Assembly: GCA_937954195.1 (NCBI GenBank)
Contig: CALFYR010000515.1
Span: 1-9,593 of the forward strand
Reading direction: 5' to 3'
From: an uncultured Dehalococcoidia bacterium
GTDB lineage: Bacteria; Chloroflexota; Dehalococcoidia; Tepidiformales; Tepidiformaceae
DNA: 9,593 bases
Shown here: positions 1 to 4,990 of the stretch, piece by piece
Position numbering within the stretch: the first letter of the stretch is position 1
Layout: each line of letters opens with the position of its first letter
Position numbers and translations under genes: made by a program
The notes under the pieces: model-generated
Database searches by the model: none
What the model was told of the DNA's origin: nothing
Seen by the model: the letters and a program-made list of their open reading frames with translations, nothing else

Positions 1-218
1 ACGCGGCCATCGATGGTGGGCGTTTCGGCGGGCTCGCCGGTCGGCGTTTCGATGCCCGGTGTTTCGTTTGCTGCCTGTGTTTCCCCATCGGAGATGACAT
101 CGAAGAGGACCCATGCAAGTGCCGCGAGGCTACCGGCGAAGACGCCTATCGCGACGACGAAGGCCGGGAGCCAGGGGTTTCGTGGGTTTCGCGGTGGGGT
201 TTCCGCCTCTCGCGCCAT
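1..218 (-). CDS. Membrane-anchored protein of unknown function, N-terminal part (runs off the left edge)
   Basis: An open frame runs without a stop from an ATG at 218 leftwards to the window edge, giving about 72 residues. The start is supported by a GAGG Shine-Dalgarno-like site about 5 nt upstream. The peptide has a short charged N-terminus (MAREAETPPRNPRNP), then one hydrophobic segment at about residues 17-42 (from PWLPAFVV to WVLFDVI), then a low-complexity Glu/Thr/Pro-rich stretch with repeated ETP units (about residues 47-68). This is the usual plan of a single-pass membrane protein with an extracytoplasmic domain on a flexible linker. That domain lies outside the window, so function cannot be assigned. 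It is divergent from the dehydrogenase gene, with 122 nt between the starts in which I found no convincing promoter hexamers. The coding call is fairly safe; the product is unknown. Confidence 0.7.
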   Translation of the reverse strand, partial: MAREAETPPRNPRNPWLPAFVVAIGVFAGSLAALAWVLFDVISDGETQAANETPGIETPTGEPAETPTIDGR

Positions 219-340
219 CGTGCCTCATCGTCGCCGGATGGCAAGAATCGCGTCAATTGCGCGTAACCCCCGCGGTTCGAGTGTCTTAACGCGAGGGCCG
301 CGTAGACTTCGGGCGCAAAGCGAAATAACGGAGCATGACG

Positions 341-1210
341 ATGGGACGGCTGGACGAGCAGGTAGCGATTATCACGGGCGGGGCGAGCGGTATCGGTGAG
401 GGAACGGTGCGGAAGTTCGTAGGAGAAGGCGCACGCGTCGTGATCGCCGATTTGCAGCAAGAGCGCGGCGAACAGCTGGCTGACGAACTCGGGCCGAACA
501 CCGCGTTCTGCAAGACTGACGTTTCCCAGGAAGCGCAGATCGCGGAGTCGGTGGACCTGGCGATGAGCCGCTGGGGGAGGCTGGACGTGATGTTTAACAA
601 CGCCGGCATGGGAGGCGTGAGCGGCCCAATCGACGAGCTGGATATCGACGCCTATCACCAGACGGTCGGCGTGCTGCTCGACGGGGTGGTGATGGGCGCC
701 AAGCACGCGGCGAAGGCAATGAAGCCGGCGGGGCGCGGTGTAATCATCAACACGGCGAGCGTGGCCGGGTTGCAGGCGGGCTTCGGTCCGGTGATCTACA
801 GCACGTGCAAGGCGGCGGTCGCGCACTTCAGCCGTTGCCTGGCGGTGGAACTGGCGGAGTTCGGCATCCGGGTGAACGCCATTTGCCCGGGCGTGATTGT
901 GACCAACATCTTCACCAGCGGGTTCGGGCTGCAGGGGGCTGCGGCCGACGCGATGCTGCCAAAGATCGACGACGCGCTGGCTTCGTGGGCGCCGATGGGA
1001 CGCTCCGGCATGCCCCAGGACATCGCGAACACGGCGTTGTGGCTCGCGAGCGAGGAGGCGAACTACGTGACCGGCCAGGCGATCACCGTGGACGGCGGAC
1101 TGACGGCCGGGCGAAGCATCAACGAGTTCGGTGACCGCCTGATCTCGGCGTTCGGTATTGACCCTGAGGTGTTCCGGCAGATGCGCCAGGGCGGGCAGGC
1201 GAACGCGTGA
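341..1210 (+). CDS. Short-chain dehydrogenase/reductase (classical SDR, NAD(H)-type)
   Basis: A 289-residue Rossmann-fold oxidoreductase with the full classical SDR motif set: cofactor motif TGGASGIG at 12-19, Asp37 at the end of the second strand (usually read as NAD preference over NADP), NNAG at 86-89, catalytic Ser140, Tyr153 and Lys157 (YSTCK), the PG motif at 183-184, and the C-terminal VTGQAITVDGG. It should reduce or oxidise a small hydroxyl/carbonyl substrate in the cytoplasm; the substrate cannot be told from sequence. A tail of about 35 residues follows the usual SDR end. Two ATGs lie 6 nt apart (335 and 341). I chose 341 because GGAG at 330-333 sits 7 nt upstream of it but only 1 nt from 335. 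The stop codon overlaps the next gene by 4 nt, so the two are probably co-translated. Confidence 0.93.
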   Translation: MGRLDEQVAIITGGASGIGEGTVRKFVGEGARVVIADLQQERGEQLADELGPNTAFCKTDVSQEAQIAESVDLAMSRWGRLDVMFNNAGMGGVSGPIDELDIDAYHQTVGVLLDGVVMGAKHAAKAMKPAGRGVIINTASVAGLQAGFGPVIYSTCKAAVAHFSRCLAVELAEFGIRVNAICPGVIVTNIFTSGFGLQGAAADAMLPKIDDALASWAPMGRSGMPQDIANTALWLASEEANYVTGQAITVDGGLTAGRSINEFGDRLISAFGIDPEVFRQMRQGGQANA

Positions 1211-1671
1211 AGCTGGCGTTCTGGCGGCGGGAGAAGTGGCAACGGCCTGAAGCGCCGACAGAGGTGGTGCTGCGCGCCATCGGGTTCGTGCGGAATGAGG
1301 TGGTGAGGCCGAAACCGCACGGCTGGGAGGGCGTGGAGAGCGCGATCGAGTTTCTGCCGGAGTGCTCGGGGCAATTGCAGGGCATCGAGGCGTACAGCCA
1401 CGTGCTGGTAGTGTTCTATATGGATGTGGCCGCCGGCGCGCCGGAGAAACCAGAGACACTCACGCTGGCGAGTGGACGCGAATACGGCATCCTGGCGACG
1501 CGCAGCCAGCTGCGGCCGAACCACCTCGGTGTCTCCGCGGTGCGGGTCGTGGGTCGTGAGGGCGCGACGCTACGGGTGCGCGGCCTGGACGCGATCGATG
1601 GGACGCCGGTGTTGGACGTGAAGCCGTATCTGCCCGAATACGACGCGGTGGCGGATGTGCGCATCCCGTGA
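1207..1671 (+). CDS. trmO: TrmO-type tRNA (t6A37) N6-methyltransferase, TsaA/UPF0066 family
   Basis: A 154-residue protein of the TsaA/TrmO beta-barrel family. Members use S-adenosylmethionine to methylate N6-threonylcarbamoyladenosine at position 37 of certain tRNAs. Family landmarks are IGFVRN at 25-30, a GIEAYSHVLVVFY segment at 59-71, the core ATRSQLRPNHLG at 97-108 (the common form is RSPxRPNPxG, so two usual prolines are Gln and His here), and GLDAIDGTPVLDVKPYLPEYD at 126-146. The highly conserved DGTPVLDVKPY block makes the family call firm; tRNA specificity is inferred. The GTG start overlaps the SDR stop (GTGA), with no strong ribosome binding site of its own, which points to translational coupling. 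The length is shorter than two-domain enzymes such as the E. coli protein and matches single-domain members. A strong hairpin follows the stop. Confidence 0.88.
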   Translation: MKLAFWRREKWQRPEAPTEVVLRAIGFVRNEVVRPKPHGWEGVESAIEFLPECSGQLQGIEAYSHVLVVFYMDVAAGAPEKPETLTLASGREYGILATRSQLRPNHLGVSAVRVVGREGATLRVRGLDAIDGTPVLDVKPYLPEYDAVADVRIP

Positions 1672-1679
1672 GGGCACGA

Positions 1680-1705
1680 AGAGGCCCCTCGTTCGAGGGG
1701 CCTTT
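1680..1705. terminator. Bidirectional hairpin terminator between convergent genes
   Basis: A near-perfect palindrome: AGGCCCCTC at 1682-1690 pairs with GAGGGGCCT at 1695-1703 across a GTTC loop, with weaker A-T and G-T pairs at the base. It lies 8 nt after the trmO stop and about 27 nt beyond the stop of the minus-strand cupredoxin gene, so it can serve both transcripts. The T-tract is short on either side, so strength is uncertain, but stem and position fit well. Confidence 0.75.
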
Positions 1706-1732
1706 CGGTGATGCCAGTCGTTCGGAAACGGA

Positions 1733-2533
1733 TTACTGCGTAATCACGAGCTTGCCATCCATGCCGCCGTGGAGCGTGCACTGGATGGTGTATTCGCCGG
1801 CCTGGGGGGCGGTGAAGCGCAGGAGCTTTTCGGAGCCCGGCTTCACGACGACCTTGAGGTCGAGCTCCTTGATCTTGAGGTCGTGGATGACCGGGTCGCT
1901 GTTCTTGACGGCGAATTTCACTTCCTCGCCCTGGGTGGCGGTGATGGTCTCCGGGCCGAACTTGAAGTCCTTCATGGTGACGGCGGTGGAGCCGGCGCGT
2001 TCGGCGTCGGTGAGGGTGGACTTGCCAGTGAGCGTAACCACGCCGGACACGGCGCTGACCGTGACGAGTCCGGCGACGGCGACGCCGCCACCGACGGACA
2101 GCAGGTTCTGAAGGCTGGCGCGCGGTTCGGGCCGCTTCGTGAGTTCGGCGACGGCCGCGACGAGGGCCGTGAGGCCGCCGACGAGCCCGAAGATCGACGG
2201 GGTGAAATCGAAGAAGCTATCGAACGCGGAGTGCGGCAGCGCGGGTGCGATAAGCAGCGCGAGCAGCAAGCCGATGAGCCCGGGGAACACCTGGCCCTTG
2301 CGGCCACCCCAGACGGTGGTGGCGAGCGAGGCGGTGGTGAGCGTCCCGACGACGGCGGCCATCACGAGGCCGACGGGTTCGGCGCCCGAGAATGCGACGC
2401 TCACGGCCAACACGATGGCGGCCGTGACGGTGAGGGAATGGGCTGCTACGCCAAGGTAGCGCCAGGTTTGCGGGCGCGGCTTCGCTACCCGCACTTCAAT
2501 CGGGCGTACGCCCGTAAGTGCAGACTCCTGCAT
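1733..2533 (-). CDS. Membrane-anchored cupredoxin (five predicted helices plus type 1 copper domain)
   Basis: A 266-residue protein. Residues 1-25 are polar. Five hydrophobic segments follow at about 26-49, 54-74, 82-100, 113-131 and 145-169. The C-terminal 85 residues form a plastocyanin/azurin-like domain that would lie outside the membrane if the N-terminus is inside. Candidate type 1 copper ligands are all present: His217 (in VIHD), then Cys252, His255 and Met258 (CTLHGGM). The role is probably electron transfer or copper handling at the cell surface, next to an unknown partner. The start is chosen at ATG 2533, behind a purine-rich site (GGAG-AGGAG, 2546-2554) about 12 nt away. A longer frame from GTG 2638 exists, but its extra 35 residues are Arg/Ser-rich, look non-coding and contain inverted repeats. 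The gene converges on trmO and diverges from moxR. I know no named family with exactly this layout. Confidence 0.88.
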   Translation of the reverse strand: MQESALTGVRPIEVRVAKPRPQTWRYLGVAAHSLTVTAAIVLAVSVAFSGAEPVGLVMAAVVGTLTTASLATTVWGGRKGQVFPGLIGLLLALLIAPALPHSAFDSFFDFTPSIFGLVGGLTALVAAVAELTKRPEPRASLQNLLSVGGGVAVAGLVTVSAVSGVVTLTGKSTLTDAERAGSTAVTMKDFKFGPETITATQGEEVKFAVKNSDPVIHDLKIKELDLKVVVKPGSEKLLRFTAPQAGEYTIQCTLHGGMDGKLVITQ

Positions 2534-2545
2534 GGAATGTTTGGT

Positions 2546-2614
2546 CTCCTCTCCAGATCGGGAAGTCCGCTCGTTCTCTCCTCTTCCCGATCCACACCGT
2601 AGGGCACGGATCGG
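2546..2614 (-). promoter_or_regulatory. Cupredoxin-gene leader with two overlapping, mutually exclusive inverted repeats and the RBS
   Basis: Read on the minus strand, arm 1 is CCGATCC (2614-2608), arm 2 is GGATCGGGAAG (2593-2583) and arm 3 is CTTCCCGATC (2565-2556). Arm 2 can pair with arm 1 (7 bp, plus 5 more pairs if a GAAG bulge is allowed) or with arm 3 (10 bp perfect), but not with both. Arm 3 ends one nucleotide before the purine-rich ribosome binding site (GGAGAGGAG, 2554-2546). The geometry resembles a leader that switches between two folds to expose or crowd the RBS. The same repeats could instead be DNA operators for a dimeric regulator, since GATCGG/CCGATC occurs three times in 59 bp. 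The repeats are directly visible; any regulatory role is inference. Confidence 0.45.
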
Positions 2615-2670
2615 AGGAGCATCTGTGAATGCGGGCACAGCCTGCGCCGCTCACGTGTGAACTGGCCGAC

Positions 2671-2702
2671 TTAACCGCAGCGGAATATCCCGTTGCTATA
2701 AT
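2671..2702 (+). promoter_or_regulatory. Extended -10 promoter for the moxR operon
   Basis: A perfect TATAAT at 2697-2702 is preceded by TG plus one base (TGC at 2694-2696), the extended -10 form that tolerates a poor -35. TTAACC at 2671-2676 is a weak -35 candidate with a long 20-nt spacer. In such GC-rich DNA a perfect -10 in the intergenic gap facing moxR is persuasive. The implied transcript would start near 2709 and have a leader of about 75 nt containing a small 6-bp hairpin (2723-2728 with 2742-2747). Confidence 0.6.
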
Positions 2703-2782
2703 CCGCGAAACTTGAAACGGCACCTGCGCAACACCCTTCGCCGCAGGGGCGCCGTCACGCCAACCCCCGGGAGCGTACCTTC

Positions 2783-3733
2783 GTGGAAGACCCCAAGATC
2801 GTCGCAGAGCGAATCATTTCGAATGTTGAGAACGTCATCGTCGGCAAGCAGCGGGAATTGCGGCTTGCCGTCACCGCCCTCCTGTGTGGCGGGCACATGC
2901 TCATCGAAGACGTGCCGGGCGTCGGCAAAACGATGCTGGCGCGCGCTATCGCCGTTTCGACCGGGTGCAGCTTCAGCCGCATCCAGTTCACGCCGGACCT
3001 GCTGCCGACCGACGTGAGCGGTGTCTCCATCTACAACCAGAAGACCGGCGACTTCGAGTACCGGCCGGGCCCGATCGTGGCGCAGGTGGTGCTGGCGGAC
3101 GAAATCAACCGGGCGACGCCGAAGACGCAGTCGGCGCTGCTGGAGGCGATGGAAGAGCGCCAGATCACGGTCGACGGCGTGACGCACAAGCTTCCGCAGC
3201 CGTTCATGGTGCTGGCGACGCAGAACCCCATCGACTACGAGGGCACGTTCCCGCTGCCGGAAGCGCAGCTCGACCGCTTCCTTATCCGCATCTTCCTCGG
3301 ATATCCGAGCCCGACGGACGAAGTGCTGGTGCTGGACCTGCAGCAGACGCAGCACCCGATCGACGAACTCCGGCAGGTGACCGATGCGAACGAAGTGCTG
3401 CAGCTGCAGAAGGCGGTGAAAGAGATCTACGTCGACCCGCTGATCAAGCAGTACATCGTGCAGCTTTCGAACGCGACGCGGGAGCACGAGGCGGTCCATC
3501 TCGGGGCGAGCCCGCGCGGTTCGCTGGCGCTGTTCCGAACGGCCCAGGCGAAGGCGCTCCTCGAAGGCCGTGACTTTGTCACGCCGGACGACGTGAAAGA
3601 GCTTGCGCTCTTCACGCTGGCGCACCGCGTGATGCTCAGCCCCGGCGCCCGCGTGAAGGGCATGACGGAGGCGGACGTCGTGGCGCAATGCCTCCAGCGG
3701 GTCCCGGTCCCGGGCGCGCGGGCACGGGTCTAG
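2783..3733 (+). CDS. moxR: MoxR-family AAA+ ATPase
   Basis: A 316-residue MoxR-type AAA+ ATPase, a cytoplasmic chaperone-like machine thought to help mature or activate partner proteins, often those with von Willebrand A-like or DUF58 domains. Visible motifs: Walker A DVPGVGKT at 43-50, Walker B VLADEINR at 103-110, sensor 1 Asn148 in ATQNPI, the EAQLDRF segment at 160-166 with Arg165, and the sensor 2 motif GASPRG at 241-246 in the C-terminal lid. Length is typical. The GTG start is supported by GGGAG at 2769-2773, 9 nt upstream. It is the first gene of an operon: its stop is 6 nt before the DUF58 gene, the usual partner in MoxR-DUF58-transglutaminase clusters. Expression probably starts from the extended -10 promoter at 2671-2702. 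Confidence 0.95.
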   Translation: MEDPKIVAERIISNVENVIVGKQRELRLAVTALLCGGHMLIEDVPGVGKTMLARAIAVSTGCSFSRIQFTPDLLPTDVSGVSIYNQKTGDFEYRPGPIVAQVVLADEINRATPKTQSALLEAMEERQITVDGVTHKLPQPFMVLATQNPIDYEGTFPLPEAQLDRFLIRIFLGYPSPTDEVLVLDLQQTQHPIDELRQVTDANEVLQLQKAVKEIYVDPLIKQYIVQLSNATREHEAVHLGASPRGSLALFRTAQAKALLEGRDFVTPDDVKELALFTLAHRVMLSPGARVKGMTEADVVAQCLQRVPVPGARARV

Positions 3734-3739
3734 CGCCGC

Positions 3740-4990
3740 ATGACGCGGGCGATCAGGAAGCTTCTCTCACCAGAACGGCGAACGCTGACGCTCGTTGCGC
3801 TCATCCTGCTTGCCTGCATTTTCGTTGCCTTTGCTACGGGCTTCTGGCTGCTGTTCCGGCTGGTGTACATCATCGCGGTGGCGGTGCCGTTCGCGTGGCT
3901 GCTGGTCTGGTGGAACACGCGCGACATCGAGGCGGAGGTGGACCGGCGGACGGCGCGCGCGCAGGTTGGTCAAGAAGCGCAGGAAGTCATCGAAATCCGG
4001 AACAAATCCTTCCTCCCGAAAGTCTGGTTGGAAGTGGACGACCCGAGTGACATGCCGGGACACCGTTCAAAGCGGGTGGTGATCATCCCGCCGCGGCGTT
4101 CGCGGAACTGGGTGGTGAACACGCGCCTGCGCCGCCGCGGGCTGTTCGATTGGGGCCCGCTGCGGATTGTGGCGACGGACCCGTTCGGGCTGTTCCGGCG
4201 GGTGCGGTACATCGGCGGGCAACAGCAGATCCTGGTGTACCCGCAGGTGGTGGACCTGCCCCACTTCCAGGCGCCGCCGGCGAACCTGCCGGGCGAAGGG
4301 CACTTTCGGCGGCGGACGCACTACATCACGCCGAACGCGGCCGGGGTGCGCCAGTACGCGCCGGGCGACGCGTTCAATCGCATCCACTGGCGGACGACGG
4401 CACGGACCGGCGAACTCATGGTGAAGACGTTCGAACTGGACCCGGCGAGCGACATCTGGGTGATCCTCGACCTGGAGAAGCGGACGAACGCGGGCCGTGG
4501 GGATGACAGTACCGAGGAGTACGGGGTACGCATCGCCGCCAGCGTGGCGCGGCACTACATCATTGAGAACCGGCCGGTTGGGATGATCACGTTCGGCAAG
4601 GACCTGCGCGTGATCGAGCCGGAACGCGGCCAGCAGCAGCTGACTCGCATACTCGAAACGCTGGCGACGGCAGAGGCGGTTGGTGATGCACCGCTGGGAA
4701 ACATCCTCACGGAAGAGCAGCGGCGATTCGGGCGGCACACCACGCTGGTGGTGGTGACGGCGGCGACGGACGACCACTGGCTCACATCTATTCAGTCATT
4801 GACGCAGCGAGGGGTGAGGGCGGCCGTGGTGCTGATGGACCCCTCGACGTTCGGGAGCGACAGGTCGCCGTTGCTCATGTTCGGGCAGCTTACGGCGAGT
4901 GACATTATGACGTACGTTATTCGGAAGGGTGACGAGCTGGGCCTGGCGCTCAGCCCCACCGGATCGGGAGCGACGGTATGGCAAGCATAA
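3740..4990 (+). CDS. DUF58 domain-containing membrane protein
   Basis: A 416-residue protein with two hydrophobic N-terminal segments (about 15-36 and 38-58) followed by a cytoplasmic or surface domain. The DUF58 signature is clear at 203-232: VRQYAPGD, then RIHWRTTAR, then LMVKTFE. A von Willebrand A-like fold follows, beginning at DIWVILDL (238-245). The metal-site motif of true VWA domains (DxSxS) is not preserved (DLEKRT at 244-249), as is common in DUF58 proteins. Its molecular role is not established; by context it is a likely client of the preceding MoxR ATPase. The gene starts 6 nt after the moxR stop with a weak ribosome site, consistent with coupling, and its last 13 nt overlap the next gene. 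Family assignment is firm, function inferred. Confidence 0.93.
   Translation: MTRAIRKLLSPERRTLTLVALILLACIFVAFATGFWLLFRLVYIIAVAVPFAWLLVWWNTRDIEAEVDRRTARAQVGQEAQEVIEIRNKSFLPKVWLEVDDPSDMPGHRSKRVVIIPPRRSRNWVVNTRLRRRGLFDWGPLRIVATDPFGLFRRVRYIGGQQQILVYPQVVDLPHFQAPPANLPGEGHFRRRTHYITPNAAGVRQYAPGDAFNRIHWRTTARTGELMVKTFELDPASDIWVILDLEKRTNAGRGDDSTEEYGVRIAASVARHYIIENRPVGMITFGKDLRVIEPERGQQQLTRILETLATAEAVGDAPLGNILTEEQRRFGRHTTLVVVTAATDDHWLTSIQSLTQRGVRAAVVLMDPSTFGSDRSPLLMFGQLTASDIMTYVIRKGDELGLALSPTGSGATVWQA

Noticed and set aside
13..200. Recurring GTTTC words at the left edge, considered as a repeat array
   Set aside because: They are the antisense of repeated Glu-Thr codons in the ETP-rich linker of the minus-strand gene, with irregular spacing; not a CRISPR or satellite.
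219..340. Divergent promoters between the left-edge gene and the SDR gene
   Set aside because: TTGACG-like and TAGACT-like hexamers exist on the two strands, but none are properly spaced; I cannot support a specific promoter.
146..1459. A 437-codon open frame on the minus strand opposite the SDR and trmO genes
   Set aside because: Arg/His/Pro-rich translation without domains, fully antisense to two motif-verified genes; a compositional shadow.
1769..2602. A 277-codon plus-strand frame opposite the cupredoxin gene
   Set aside because: Gly/Asp/Glu/Arg-rich translation without domains. The minus-strand frame has membrane segments and copper ligands, so the plus frame is a shadow.
2534..2638. 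N-terminal extension of the cupredoxin gene to GTG 2638
   Set aside because: The added 35 residues are Arg/Ser-rich, precede a natural ATG with a purine-rich ribosome site, and contain overlapping inverted repeats better explained as leader sequence.
2723..2747. Hairpin CCTGCG/CGCAGG in the moxR leader, considered as a riboswitch
   Set aside because: Six pairs with a 13-nt loop and no further conserved structure that I can recognise.
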